Assembly: GCA_019925095.2 (NCBI GenBank)
Contig: CM034415.1
Location: forward strand, 7,721,001 to 7,785,000
Direction of reading: 5' to 3'
DNA length: 64,000 nt
From: Dendrolimus kikuchii
Taxonomy: Eukaryota; Arthropoda; Insecta; Lepidoptera; Lasiocampidae
The notes below the pieces were generated by a model. That model saw nothing but the letters and a program-made list of their open reading frames with translations. It did not search any database and was not told where the DNA came from. The first letter of the stretch is position 1, and the number at the start of each line of letters is the position of its first letter. Shown in pieces: positions 41,561-53,175 of the stretch. Made by a program: the position numbers and the translations under genes.

Positions 41561-42400
41561 TTAAGAGCCATCCACAAATTACGTCACACGAATTTTATGA
41601 CTTTTTGACCCCTACCCCGTCCTCGTCACTGCTGGTCACATTCGTGGGACTCGTGGGAGTGTGATATTTCGCAATTTTACATCAAGAAATTATCAAATTA
41701 AAACATCAGTCCCTACACCAGTATGTTCGTAAAGATAGAATTGGAAATATTTTGAAGTTTTTCGTTATTAGATCAAAATGTTGTGTTTTTAAGCTTAAAT
41801 ATATTAGATTTTGAAACTTCACGAAATTTAAGACATTGTTACTTACTACCAAAGCAATTATTACTTGCTCCGTTGGCTGAGCGACCCAAAGTGAGTTTTG
41901 GCGCCTGAAACGAGAACATGCCGTTTTTCGTTGTTCTGCGCAGTTTCTTGCCTATTATCGGCTCGTTGCTCCGACAGGTCAGCCTGCACTCTGTGTTTCC
42001 AGTGATATTTGGGACGACCGACCGGACGCCGACTTACTGGCCGTCCCTAATGTGCTCTCCTCGCGCTGCGATCCTCTCCTATCCGTTCTACGTGACCGAG
42101 CCAACGGAGGCGGTGAGCTTTTATTTCTCTTATTATGTTGGGCTCGGCCACGAGAGGCCAAAGTAATTTTAGTTACTGTTAAAGGAGAAGAAGCGGCGCA
42201 ACAAACTCCCCGTATCTTTACTTCAGAATTAATATTATTCGTCTATTTTTAAATGTAGTTTATTACCCTTTAGGGATGACCCTAGTGGTTGGAGGAGCGA
42301 GATGGAATGCTCCTCCTTCTCAAAGGAAGATCTTCCATCGAGGCCATTGTTGTTCCTCGCAGGCATTATTGTTGGATAGCGGTGTGTAACTCCTGAGTGA
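41561..42400. other. Intron sequence with a shared repeat
   Basis: 41565-41715 (CATCCACAAATTACGTCACA, then TACATCAAGAAATTATC) recurs at 50905-51060. Beyond that nothing recognised. Confidence 0.4.
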
Positions 42401-42465
42401 TAAACTCAAAACATATATATCCGACCTGAAGAGTGATTAGATCTGTATATCACTTGCGTTCAAAA

Positions 42466-42870
42466 TGTGTCTTTATATCTTTAACTCTTTAGTTCATTCC
42501 TGTTCCACGCGATGACTACAGATCCGAATGAGAAGAAACTAGACTAGAAAGAAAAGAGAAAGAATGATTAGCTGATTAGCGTAGCTAGAACGAGGAAACC
42601 GAATAGAATATTATAGCAAGCCAAAATAAATTGTAACACTATAATTTTGTTTTAATGTAATTAATTTTATTATATTTTTTCACTCCATTTGTTTATATTT
42701 TTTTCATATAATTTTATCAGTATTCAGTATATCACTCATAGATAATAACTCATCTTGTCTGCAATTGACACTGACACTATTCACTGTAAAGATAAAGAGT
42801 TAAAGATATAAAAGAGTGATATATATCTTTTTGATGCAAAGATATATATCACTCTTTTCTTCTTGGTGAG
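42466..42870. repeat. Foldback region with a perfect hairpin
   Basis: TCTTTATATCTTTAACTCTTT (42467 region) is inversely repeated at 42791-42812. Immediately after, AAAGAGTGATATATATCTTT and its inverse (42810-42831 / 42838-42858) form a 21-bp-arm stem with a 6-nt loop. Probably the remains of a palindromic transposon. Confidence 0.6.
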
Positions 42871-43369
42871 TGATTTTTTCCGTGACTATTGTTAGAAACT
42901 TGTATATATTCTTTGTACGTTTCGGGAATCGTTTGCGACCTCAATTATTGTACAGCGCCATCTATTGGCTTGTAAGTGTTCCACTACAATACTATTACAA
43001 GGTTAACAAAGTAATTTATATGAATGATTATTGAAAGAGCTTGGTGGCGATCGCATTATTCCCATTCGGCGCGGTCGTCTAGAAAATCTTTCGTCGTATA
43101 AAATAAACTCTCTCGCACAAACGTTGCTTTACTTAATTTCTTAAAACTTGTTTACTATGAGCGCTTGAACGTTTTCTGAGATTTTGATGAAGAGCGTTAT
43201 ACTTCGCCTCACGAAACTATTGTAAACTTTATAGAGCTTACACGTGGGAGTTGTTAATTTATTTTTGTTTCTAGTATTTTTACAATGTACATCGCCTAAC
43301 AATACTGCGGCTTTCTCTTCTCTTTCATTTCGGACCGGCACAATATGTATTTCTTCCACAATCAGAAAA
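42871..43369. other. Intron sequence
   Basis: No feature recognised. Confidence 0.4.
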
Positions 43370-43605
43370 GTGCCAGGTGGTAGGGCATTTGCCCGACTGG
43401 ATGGCTACCACCCCTGGTCTAAAGTATGTCGCCATAACAACCTTGAGTTGTGTTCCGGCATTAGTGACCAGGTTCCAGTCTCCCTTAAGAGAGCAGCAGC
43501 GCATTTGTAGCACCTTTGGTGTTGCAAATGTCCATAGGCGATGGTAACCGCTTCCATCAAGTGGGCCGTCTGCCTGTCTGCTGAACTCCTGCAATAAAAA
43601 AAAAG
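43370..43605 (+). repeat. SINE-like family A copy
   Basis: Starts CCAGGTGGTAGGGCATTTGC and ends TCCTGCAATAAAAAAAA. 5'-truncated, high identity to the copy at 5.8 kb. Confidence 0.8.
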
Positions 43606-43691
43606 TACTCGGAAGTCAACATGGAACATGATGTTCCAAATTTTGTTAATAAACAACCATTTTCTTTTTTCCGTTTGACATTCTTTCATGA

Positions 43692-43990
43692 TAAGTCGTG
43701 GTAGCGTAATGGCTAGCGCTCGCGTCCCAATCTCAAAGGGCGCGGGTTTGGTCCTGGCCGGAATGCATGCACCAGTTAGTCAGTTTTCTGATCTAATGTG
43801 CATATTGTTACAATTACCACGTGCCAACAATGGTGAAGGAAAACATCGTGATGCAGCCTGCACATCGAGATAACCGATGTGTTAAACCTGCCAAGCCGTC
43901 TTGGGCAAGCGTGGCGGATATACTGTCCGTTCCCCCTATAATGGGAGGCCCAAGCCCAGCAGTGGGAAATTTATGGGCTGATATTATTGT
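43692..43990 (+). repeat. tRNA-derived SINE, second type
   Basis: Head GTGGTAGCGTAATGGCTAGC (A-box-like) and GCGGGTTTGGTCCTGG (B-box-like), body CCTGCACATCGAGATAACCG and end CCCAGCAGTGGGAAATTTAT, a signature widespread in Lepidoptera. A diverged second copy is at 52910-53175 and a tail fragment at 45070-45118. Confidence 0.75.
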
Positions 43991-44229
43991 TATTTATATA
44001 TTCCTTCTCAGAAATTAATCCCTACAAGCTACACTATGGATTGGTGTAATAATACAGGACGTATTTTTCAAAATTAGATGATTCGATTCCTGGCTATGGT
44101 AATTGATTTTTCAAAAATTTAATGAAACTATTTCCATCAAAATTTTCCTCGGGACCCCCTTTAAGTATTTGGCCCTAAAGGCCTACTTGGAAAATTCACG
44201 CTGTTTATTGCTGCAATCCGTCCCAATTT

Positions 44230-44540
44230 CCGTGCAGGAACGGAGAAAGAATACAATTTCCTGCGGCTGGGGGGCGGCTTGTCGTAAGAGGCGACAAAAC
44301 AACCCACAACTAGGTGGTAGGATGTTTACCCGTCTAGATGGCTACCACCCATGGTCTAGAGTATGCCGCCATAACAACCTTGAGTTGTGTTCCGGTATTA
44401 GTGGCCAGGCTCCAGTCTTCCTTTAGAGAGCAGCAGCGCCTTTATAGCACCTTTGGGGTTGCAAATGTCCATAGGCGAAGGCAACCGCTTTCCATTGGGT
44501 GGGCCGTCTGGCTTTATGCTGAACTCACGCAATAAAAAAA
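44230..44540 (+). repeat. SINE-like family A, full-length copy
   Basis: Starts TTTCCGTGCAGGAACGGAGA and ends GCAATAAAAAAAA. With 5.8 kb it defines the family ends. Confidence 0.8.
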
Positions 44541-44689
44541 ATAGCACACGGATGGATATAGCAGACAAATTGCCAGAGGATCACTTATGTGGTTATACTG
44601 ACGTCTTATAGGTGTTGGCTGCTTATGTGGAGAATAAATGCCATGTATACCGCATCTGCCAGGTTAAGGTAGAAGGGGCAAGCTTAAGA

Positions 44690-44915
44690 AAACCTTCTGT
44701 CCGGGCTGGAGGTGAATCCGCAAGCGAGCCCACAGCCCGGACAAGGGACGTTGGAGCATCGGCCCGGGGTTTTAGTATCCCTAACCGTGGCGTGACAATA
44801 GCATTCCTGCGGGGATACTAGTGCCACCCCGACGAGGTGAATCCCACAAAAGGACCGCGAATTTTCTCCCTCGCGCGGTGTATGGTCTTCAATCGGATTT
44901 CCCCTGGCAAAGAAA
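44690..44915 (+). repeat. R1-clade LINE 3' UTR, truncated copy
   Basis: Shares GAGCCCACAGCCCGGACAA, GGGGTTTTAGTATCCCTAAC and GTGCCACCCCGACGAGGTGA with the 3' UTR at 39660-39890. Truncated before the ORF end. Confidence 0.8.
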
Positions 44916-45758
44916 GAGATATCGAAGATCTTTCGTAGTAAAGAAAGTGGAGTCCGGGGTCCAAGTTCAACTAACATGAACTATTATGCTTTTTGTCCTT
45001 TCATTGTGAAGCTGGTAAACAAACAGACGGCTTGTCTAATGGAAAGTCGTCGTATCGTCGCCTATCAATAGGAGGCCCGAGCCCAGCAGTGGGACGTTTA
45101 TGGGCTGTTATTGTAGTCCAATACCAAGCCAGCGTAGAGAGAGCAAATAAACATTGAAAAATACTCTCTTGTTGAAATATTAGTAAATGTTTGATTGTAA
45201 TTTTGTACAGAAGTACTGGAGTCAGCTAGTTAGGTAGCTGCTATCTATGTGAGCTAGAGCCAGTGTTGTTAACTAACAAAAAGCACTAACTTGTGATTTT
45301 AGAAAAAAACGGCTTTAAAAATATATTAACAAATACAAGATAATTTACATTGTTATAAAAAATTGTATTTGACTATTATATTCCGATACACGATAGTATC
45401 CTGGTGAAGCGTAATATCATTGAAAAGAGCGTTAAACATTTGTTTAATGCATTAACACAGACGCAAAAGCGTTTTAGATTTAGCATCAAAAGCGCTAAGT
45501 TGGCAATAGTGGTTAGAGCTGACGTATAAGATTCATAAGGGGGGTGTTCGGAAATCTGAAACCTGTTGGTTATTCATTACCGACCGTTCATTTGCCTTAG
45601 TGTCGGTTACAATATTACATAAGCTCCGTTCAAATAATTTCATGATTCAACCGATCTTAGGGCAAGTGAATGCATAATAACATAGGAACCGGCCATCAAT
45701 GGACATTTATCCGCAATAGTTATTTTTCGGATTATCGTTATTGGTCAGAAACGAAATA
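44916..45758. other. Intron sequence with repeat fragments
   Basis: 45000-45070 holds a family A 3' fragment fused to the tail of the second SINE type (GGAGGCCCGAGCCCAGCAGT). The rest is unrecognised. Confidence 0.45.
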
Positions 45759-46020
45759 TAGTACGAACAAAACTTAAATGCGTCTTTGAAGTGCGTTCAC
45801 GCCATTGCGCAAAACACAATTACAAGTTTCACAAAGTGGTCATATACACAATTGAGAATGGAAAGTGTTACGCTATCGTTCAACCGCAATCTGGGACTTG
45901 CATAGCATCTGTTTCGCATCACACTGTCAGATGTAAATAAACATAAACATCTGATGAGACCTGGACAAACTCACGGAGCTAACTTCTCTAGAAACGCATT
46001 TAAGTTTAGCGCGCACTGTA
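45759..46020. mobile_element. TA-flanked MITE next to exon 3
   Basis: Inverted ends of ~35 bp (left TAGTACGAACAAAACTTAAA; right reverse complement TACAGTGCGCGCTAAACTTA) flanked by TA on both sides, suggesting Tc1/mariner-type mobilisation. Its right end is 73 bp from exon 3. Sister copy at 48785-49034. Confidence 0.75.
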
Positions 46021-46093
46021 TAAATAGCGATAGCAATGTATGTAGATTTTGTTAATGCTTTATGTATTAATCGATTGTTTTCTGAATGTGCAG

Positions 46094-46186
46094 CGAACAT
46101 AGTAAAGGTGGAAGTACAACAAGATGAAGCCGATTCCGATGACAATGACAACAATCTGTCAACAGATGAGGCGTTTTCTAACACAG
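46094..46186 (+). CDS. Acidic linker exon 3 of the plus-strand gene
   Basis: Acceptor TGAATGTGCAG ending at 46093, donor GTGAGC at 46187. 93 nt, phase 1 in and out. Encodes NIVKVEVQQDEADSDDNDNN then LSTDEAFSNT. Highly acidic and probably disordered; VKVEVQQDE contains a sumoylation-like psi-K-x-E motif (VKVE). It corresponds to the minus-gene exon 17179-17250. Acidic linkers between ZAD and fingers are usual in this family. Confidence 0.82.
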
Positions 46187-46386
46187 GTGAGCATCCATGT
46201 TTGGTTTAGAACCCTGTAGGCATATTGGCAAAAACGGAACTCAATGTTTTCATTATGTCTGTCTATTTTGTAAATCAGTCGAATATTTCAAAAATATTGC
46301 GTCGATAATAGATGATATTTGTCTGAAAGATGTAGTTTGTATAGCGTTACAAAGTTATATAGTGATGACGCGAATAAGATAAGGAT

Positions 46387-46600
46387 TAGGGGTGGCCGCC
46401 ATACACGTAACTAAGGGCGGAGATATATTTTTCGCTATAAATAGTCTTATGGGGTATTAGGGGTGACCGCGATCGCATCTTTTTGAAAACTACTGAACTT
46501 ATATGAATGATACTTGATACAGAGCTGACTTATATTCCGAGTCAACACCTAGGATACTTTTTATCCCGATAAATAACGTCATTTCCATGGAATAAACGGA
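46387..46600. repeat. Dispersed repeat
   Basis: ATTAGGGGTGACCGCGATCG, TACTTGATACAGAGCTGAC and GATACTTTTTATCCCGATAA are typical of an old insect interspersed repeat. Class uncertain. Confidence 0.4.
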
Positions 46601-46754
46601 TTAGTGAAAAAGATGGCGCTGCAATCGCTTTTTTAAAGTTCGATAACAAATACCTGTGTTGTCATAAACAACATCTCATTCATTATATTACTTTAAATCG
46701 GGTAGGCTGCGACTAGCCTCTATTGCTACGTTACATTAGGGACTTACGACCGCG

Positions 46755-46925
46755 ATTTTTCCCGTTCCACGTGCTTGGCGGCGTTACATCGTAAACCCAA
46801 GTGGAACGGTTATTCGACTCACCTCCTGACATGGGTCGTTGTGAGCGTTGTGTGATCGAAAACGATGACGTCATTAGTGACGTTTTCGCCACGACCACAT
46901 AGACCGCGGTCGCCTTGTGGAACGG
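46755..46925. repeat. Nested palindromic region with TGACGTCA
   Basis: CGAAAACGATGACGTCA and TGACGTTTTCG face each other at 46857-46888, and outer GTCGTTGTG / CCACGACC and CGTTCCAC / GTGGAACG words add further inverted matches. Probably a decayed foldback element. Confidence 0.45.
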
Positions 46926-46929
46926 CTAA

Positions 46930-47223
46930 CTGAGCATTTTGGGTGTTGTGAGCTACTAATGCAACGCGCTGTATATTTCGTTGCGTAGTTGTGTAGGCTA
47001 TATGAACTTAGTTTCTTTGTTATTGTAGTGAACTTAGTAACAAGAAACAGTAAAGTTTTAGGTAAAACATCTAATTAAATTTGTATATATGTAACATAGA
47101 CCTACTATCACTAGTCATTGCTATTTTATTCTAAAATTGCTCCTAAAATCATTAAAGTAGTCCCTTCTAACATCTGAATTTTTAAGTGGAAAAAAGACTG
47201 CTTTAGAGCTTCAAAAATAATTG
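46930..47223. other. Intron sequence
   Basis: AT-rich; nothing recognised. Confidence 0.35.
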
Positions 47224-47345
47224 ATGAAGTACAGTAGACAGGTTGACGGCCCTCCTGATGGAAAGTGGTTACCGTCACCTATAGACGTTTGTAACACCTA
47301 GACCGAAGCCAACGCTTTGCCAGCCTTTAGAATAAGAAATGGAAT
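47224..47345 (-). repeat. SINE-like family A fragment, minus strand
   Basis: ACAGGTTGACGGCCCTCCTGA to CACCTATAGACGTTTGTAAC is a diverged inverse piece. A similar variant with CGCGTTGCC-type continuation is at 61505-61665. Confidence 0.6.
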
Positions 47346-47541
47346 AGATAGAGTAGAATAGGAGGAGGGGGAAGAGGCGATCGATACTCACTCGTCACAA
47401 GAAACACGATTGAGAGCGTGGTATCACACCGATAGAGCCGTCTCCAAGAGCTATAATCAAGATGACTCTACGACGTTGGTTTACCACGTTTGTGTAGTGA
47501 TATTATTAACGTTACATAATAAGAACACATTCCAATTTCAG

Positions 47542-47664
47542 AATTCGAAGTTCCGATAAAAATGGAGGAGCCAGAGGAACCTAAGGCGAAGAAGCGAGCA
47601 GCAGCTAAAGCTACCACTTCACGAGCGAAGAAAGCAAAGACAGACGCAGGCGAAACGTCGAAAC
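47542..47664 (+). CDS. Basic NLS-like linker exon 4 of the plus-strand gene
   Basis: Acceptor TTCCAATTTCAG ending 47541, donor GTAAGT at 47665. 123 nt, phase 1 in and out. Encodes EFEVPIKMEEPEEPKAKKR then AAAKATTSRAKKAKTDAG. The start is acidic with a second psi-K-x-E-type site (IKMEE); the remainder is Lys/Arg-rich and looks like a bipartite nuclear-localisation signal. It leaves phase 1, and so can join each of the acceptors at 55613, 59866 and 63023 in frame, giving an Arg codon in every case. Confidence 0.85.
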
Positions 47665-48330
47665 GTAAGTGCCTAGATCGCTTTTGTATTTGTGAATTTT
47701 ATAGGTGCGTGTGTGTACGAAACTTTATCAAAAAACCTCGATGAGATTTGACTTAATTCCTCATTGAAGGTAGCACGTAATTCAATTTGAAAATCAATCC
47801 AAAGAGATTAAACGGATATAATGAAACATGTGGTTAAGATGCGTTTGAATACTTCATTAGACACGGGGGATACTATGTTTGTTAACGTAACGTTGAATAT
47901 TTCAGGTCTGTTTTTTAGTACTAGTGTATTTAGTATTGTACCAATCTACAAAAGAACAGATGGTACTGGTAAATGTAAAGATCAATAACAAATGAAATTT
48001 GATTAGTGGCAACAGTTATAAGTTACCAACTAAATATTCTTTTTAATTGGTATTACTGATTTTTTTTATAAAACAGTTAAGTGTGCAGACAGTTTATGCC
48101 TAGTTCTGGTCATATTTTTTTGGACAGAACAAGAAAATGGCGTTCTTTTAAAGGAAGATGATATTAATATATCCCCTCTTAAAGCTAGCCATCTTACTTA
48201 CATTCTTCTCATGAGAGACGGACTGCACAGGACTAGGTCTAATATTCGAAGTCATCTGACGTACTATTAGTATCAGTATGGAACTGAAGAGAGACAACAA
48301 ATATCACAGATACAATAATACGCTCTACAA
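47665..48330. other. Intron 4, start
   Basis: No feature recognised. Confidence 0.4.
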
Positions 48331-48730
48331 GTATACTGCATAGACAAGATGCAGGTACTAAACTGACTTAGCAAATGATGGATATGGATTCTACAGAGAG
48401 CAATGGAACGGACTGCTGATGGCTAAAAGACTTTACAAATGGTCAACATAGACTCTTAGTGAAGACGAATTGTGCATGGCCAACAGGTTTTAGTAATAAC
48501 ATTATATTTTCTGCAGAGGGCTAACAAACAGATCGTATATAGGCAAAAGACTACAAAGAAGTAACTGACAGACCGCAGACTGCCAACAAACATTACTGAT
48601 TAGCCCATACTTTGTCAGTGGCAGAGAGACTCAAGAAATAGCTACACTACAAAGGCCTAATACAAGTAGTACAAATGGCCAACAAAGACCAATGATAAAC
48701 TATGAAAGTACAAAGCCAGCAACGGATCAA
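48331..48730. repeat. Decayed minisatellite-like tract
   Basis: TGGCCAACAAAGAC-like words recur irregularly (ATGGTCAACATAGACT, GACTGCCAACAAACAT, ATGGCCAACAAAGACC) with ACTACAAAG spacers. Period is not constant; probably an old tandem array. Confidence 0.35.
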
Positions 48731-48784
48731 CGAAGCCACTTACTGAAGGCCAAGTTCATCCACACTCCTCGACACTTGCCGTTA

Positions 48785-49034
48785 TAGTACGAGCAAAACT
48801 AAAATACGTCCCTGAAGTTAATACACGTCATTGCGTAGAACACGGTTATAAGGTTTCACAGACGGAGGTGAGAGACGAGTGTTGCGCTCTCGCTTGGTCG
48901 TTATCCGAACTCGCATGCCATCTCTTTCGCACAACACACCATAACATGTAAGAAACGACAACATTTGACTGGACCTGCGCAAACTCACGGAAGTAACTTC
49001 ACTGAGAACGCAATTAAGTTTTGCGTGTACTGTA
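48785..49034. mobile_element. TA-type MITE, second copy
   Basis: Same family as 45759-46020 and same orientation. Inverted ends TAGTACGAGCAAAACT and (reverse complement) TACAGTACACGCAAAACT. Confidence 0.7.
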
Positions 49035-50005
49035 AATGCGTATAAACCTAACAATTCAAATATTTTTTAATGCCAACATTTTTTTGAATAGATTATATTT
49101 TTTTTATTTTTAATTATGATTGTCTGTTGGCTAATATCGAGTTTCGTATACACACAACCTAGTTCACATTGAAAGGAGTTTGAAAAGCTTAATATTTATT
49201 TTATAATGTTGTTCTTGTTTCGATAAGTATTCAATGACACACACACTTGGTTTTGATAGCAATTTCCCAATCTATTATGGAAGCATACACATTGTACATT
49301 TGTAGTATTGATGAGGAGAAAGCAAATAGATGACGTTGATGTTAAATTAATAGTCATAAAAAACTAAATATTAATTTAATACTAGGCTATGCCCGCGACT
49401 CCTTCCACGCTAGATTTTAAATTCCCGCGGGATAACCGGGGTAAAAATATCACATCTGTTATTACATAAAATTTGCTATCGATTAGTAAATACATCACAT
49501 TGGCATTATTTTTTTTTTAATCTGGCCATTTTAAATCATTCCCAGGATAAATAGTTGCGCAGATTATAAGTCTAAGAATTAGCTGTCGATCAGTGCAAAC
49601 CGCAACGAAATCGGCCCAGTGGCTTTTACGTGAATCCCTAACAAAGACTTAAGAAATATAAAAAAATATATTGCATCTCCGTCGTTTATATATAGTCTAT
49701 TCTAGTTGCTTTTTTAGCTTCAATACTTCAATGTATAATGCGATTCAAATGAGAATAGGATCGACTTTGCGCCGTATTGTGACTTTAAATAACTTTAAAT
49801 AATTAAATATTATATTAAGACAATTTACTACTAATTTAACCTTTTTATTTAAATTTGATGTAAGACTATTTATTATTGATATGCAAATAAGTTTTACGCA
49901 AACCATACTTTTCAAGTGACATTTGACAGATAGAGGTTATTGACATTCCTATTCTTATTTGGATCGCACTATACAGACACGGCAAGTTTAGATTTTATAA
50001 TATTA
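49035..50005. other. Intron sequence with an old repeat
   Basis: 49380-49640 is a degraded dispersed repeat (CTATGCCCGCGACTCCTTCC ... GAAATCGGCCCAGTGGC), a head/tail pair typical of insect RTE-derived repeats. Otherwise AT-rich and unrecognised. Confidence 0.45.
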
Positions 50006-50505
50006 CTAGCTGACCCGGCGAACTTCGTACCGCCTATTTTCTGAATTCCTAAAACTCCATGACACAAAAACAAAATCACCAAAATCAGTCTTAAGTGATC
50101 AGGAAGATTCTAGAACCCGATCTCAGCGCCACCTGCCGATTCTAACTGTGAATCTAAACCATCCGGGAACCCACTCAAACACATAAAAACAAAATCACCA
50201 AAATCAGTCTTAAGTGATCAGGAAGATTCTAGACCCCGATCTCAGCGCCACCTACCGATTCTAACTGTGAATCTAAACCATCCGGGAACCCACTCAAACA
50301 CACAAAAACAAAATCACCAAAATCGGTCCAGGTGATTAGGAGGATTCTAGAACCCGATCTCAGTGCCACCTACCGGTTCCAATTGTGGCTGTAAACCATC
50401 CCGGGACCCACTCAAACACACACACAAAATTTCATCAAAATCGGACGTATAGTTTACGAGTCTATAAAGGACATACACACAAACATTCATTTTTATATAT
50501 CAAGA
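50006..50505 (+). repeat. CTGACCCGGCGAAC repeat with a 3-unit internal array
   Basis: Head ACTAGCTGACCCGGCGAACTT, three copies of the ~118-bp unit (CAGCGCCACCTGCCG, CAGCGCCACCTACCG, CAGTGCCACCTACCGG) and a tail AAAATCGGACGTATAGTTTA. Same family as 15559-16475. Confidence 0.85.
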
Positions 50506-51874
50506 TAGGTATGTATAGGTTAGAATGTGCCAGCGAAACTTCGATTGCGTTGTGTTTGTTAGTGAATTGCAAAACAAAACTCGGGCCCCAAAGCCATATT
50601 TATTCGGTATATTCGACTATCCCACGGTAACGACGTCATTTATCGCGGGATAAAGAGATTTATCTCCTAAGAGTTAATTCGAGATATAATCTAGTTCTGT
50701 GTCGAATTTCATTAATAACCATCCATCTACAAACATCAGTAAAAATGGTTTTTACGTTCTTACGTGATACTCTAACAGACAGACAAACATACTAAGTTAC
50801 ATTTTTGAAATCTATTGGTCCGAATTAGTCCCCCCTGATTTTGTTGTGGTACCGTAGGCAAATGACGAAAACACAGGGACGTTTATCACCTCCACGGAAT
50901 CTTTCATAAGGAGTCACCCACAAATTACGTCATACGAAATTCAAAATTTTTTTGACCCATCCCCCGTCCTTGTCACATTCGTAAGGATCCTCCCGATCCC
51001 TAGTGTGACGTCACATATTTAGCAATTCTACATCAAGAAATTATTCAATTAAAACAGCAGTTCCGTAATTAGCTTAAGTATATTTGATTTTGAAATGTGA
51101 TGTCATGTTTGGGACCCCTCTAGTTTCCAAACAACGATTTCTGTATTCGGCGTTGAATCATCAAATGTAGAAAACATTTTTTAATAGTAGTTCTTATACA
51201 AATGCACAAACACACACTTTACCAACCACAGACAAATTACACACACAACACACATGCACCGCATCATTGTGCAAACTAATGCTATACTATCTTACGATAT
51301 TCGTTACGTACGAGTACCCCTACTTTTATTCATTCACTCATGACCCGTTCCTATATCTCGGTTAAAAGTTGACATAAGCTCCATACAAGCAATGTCAAAA
51401 TTCATCGATGATAAAGCAAGTGAATGAATAGTAAAATATAAGAACCCGGCCACCAATCGTTCTGGGGAACAGGTAGATCCTGGTGAACTGTACTACAGAG
51501 TTATTTTAAACCCATTCCGGTACAAGCCTTTTTGCTTGATGATTTGGTAATTGTAACATTTTTTGTGTATTTGTTAAAGCCTTAAAGGATTTATAGTTTT
51601 AAAAATATGTAAGCTTTTCAAACTCTCTTTTCCTAAGCTAAGTTTTTGGTAGTAACTAGTTTATAAGGTTGTCTAAGCAGTGTTGAAAAATTATCAACGA
51701 TTCTTTATTTATATGTGTTGTATAAATAGATAAGTAATCTTAGCCCATAAAAATCCCACTACTGCGTTCGGGCCTCTTTAAAGTTGTAGAAGAACTATAA
51801 TATACAGGCATACTCGCCACGATTGTACAAGATAAATTGATTGAAGATGATTTCCTCACGATGTTTCTCTATAC
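50506..51874. other. Intron sequence with a shared repeat
   Basis: 50905-51060 matches 41565-41715 (CACCCACAAATTACGTCATA, TACATCAAGAAATTATTCAA). Otherwise no gene or element recognised. Confidence 0.45.
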
Positions 51875-52244
51875 CAGGGGTTCCCAAACTTTTCCAGTTT
51901 GCGATGCACTTACAGGTTTAGTACTTTATCTCGGCGCCCTATCTAGTTGAAATAGGGTATAATGATACTAAGTAGATAGGCACAAAAATTGAAACATCCA
52001 CAATATGAAGCTGAGTTTTTATATTTACATACAAGAAAACATTTATTATTTAAGACAAATAGAAAATAAAATATAATGCAACTTACTCAATGTGACGTGT
52101 GAGCTTGGTGATCTCAACACATTTTGTAACCGCGAATGCCTAAGTTTAGTTTCCAATTAATGGTAAACAAGAGCGCCTCATGACGCTCCACTTTACTCTC
52201 TACGGCGCACCAGGGCGCCGCGACGCACACTTTGGGAACCCCTG
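51875..52244. mobile_element. hAT-type MITE with perfect 8-bp TSD
   Basis: Inverted ends CAGGGGTTCCCAAA are flanked by a perfect duplication CTCTATAC (51867-51874 and 52245-52252). 370 bp, non-coding. Confidence 0.92.
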
Positions 52245-52402
52245 CTCTATACTGTAGGACGCTTTGTAATTATAACAATATGTACATTCAGTCAGAAAAG
52301 TTGCCTAAGCGATAATAGGGATTATACATGTATTATTTAAAGGTTCTGAAATCGTCGTGTCTGTATGACACAATCATATTTCCCTGAAACTATTTGGTCT
52401 AT

Positions 52403-52680
52403 ATCAGCCATACTCAATCATTTTATAACGGTCACATGACGTTTGAAATGAGGTGCAGCGGGCCGCAACATTGTCTACGGACATAGCCACACCGAAGATA
52501 TTGCCAATGTAAATTCATTAAAATATATACAACTATGTAATTTGCCAGGCGGGCCACAGACAAAAAGTCGATGGGCCGCAGATTGTATTATAGGCACAGA
52601 AAACTTGTCAGAAAGGTGTGAACTATATAATGATGTAGTAAAATCGCGGAGCAAAGAATTTGGCGAGTGACGTAACTGAG
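52403..52680. repeat. Possible old hAT-related fragment
   Basis: CAGCCATACTCAATCATTT, GCGGGCCGCAACATTG and GCGGGCCACAGACAAAAAGT have the GGGCCGC wording of hAT-Charlie-type ends. No matched termini or duplication. Confidence 0.35.
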
Positions 52681-52909
52681 GGTATAAAAAACTTATCAAT
52701 GTTACAGTAAATCGATAAGTTTTTATACAAGTTTTTTAGAGTAACGATAGTCGATACTATAGAATATCGTTAACCAAATCTTCCCAAATGGGAGGATAGT
52801 ATTATATTCCCATGAAGAGTAACTTTAACTCTAGAACACTACCCTACCCTAATCATAAATGTAAAAGTAACATAACTCAAAGTAAAAGAAGTAGTAAAAG
52901 AACTCAAGG

Positions 52910-53175
52910 AGCGTGGCTACGATCCTGGCCGGAGCGCTTGCACAGCTGAGACAGTTTTCTGACCTAATATGCATATTGTCACAATCACCGCGTGCTAACA
53001 ACGGTTTTGGAAAACGTCGTGAATCGTGATGTAACCTGCACATCGAGATAACCGATGTGTCCAACCTGCTAAGCCGCTTTGGACAAGCGTGGTGGAAGCA
53101 CTGTCCGTTCCCCTATAATGGAAGGTCAGAGACTACCAGTGGGACATATATGGGCTGCTATTATTATAAGAGCGC
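52910..53175 (+). repeat. Diverged copy of the second SINE type
   Basis: Lacks the A-box head; shares GATCCTGGCCGGAG, CCTGCACATCGAGATAACCG and ACCAGTGGGACATATATGGG with 43692-43990. Confidence 0.7.
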
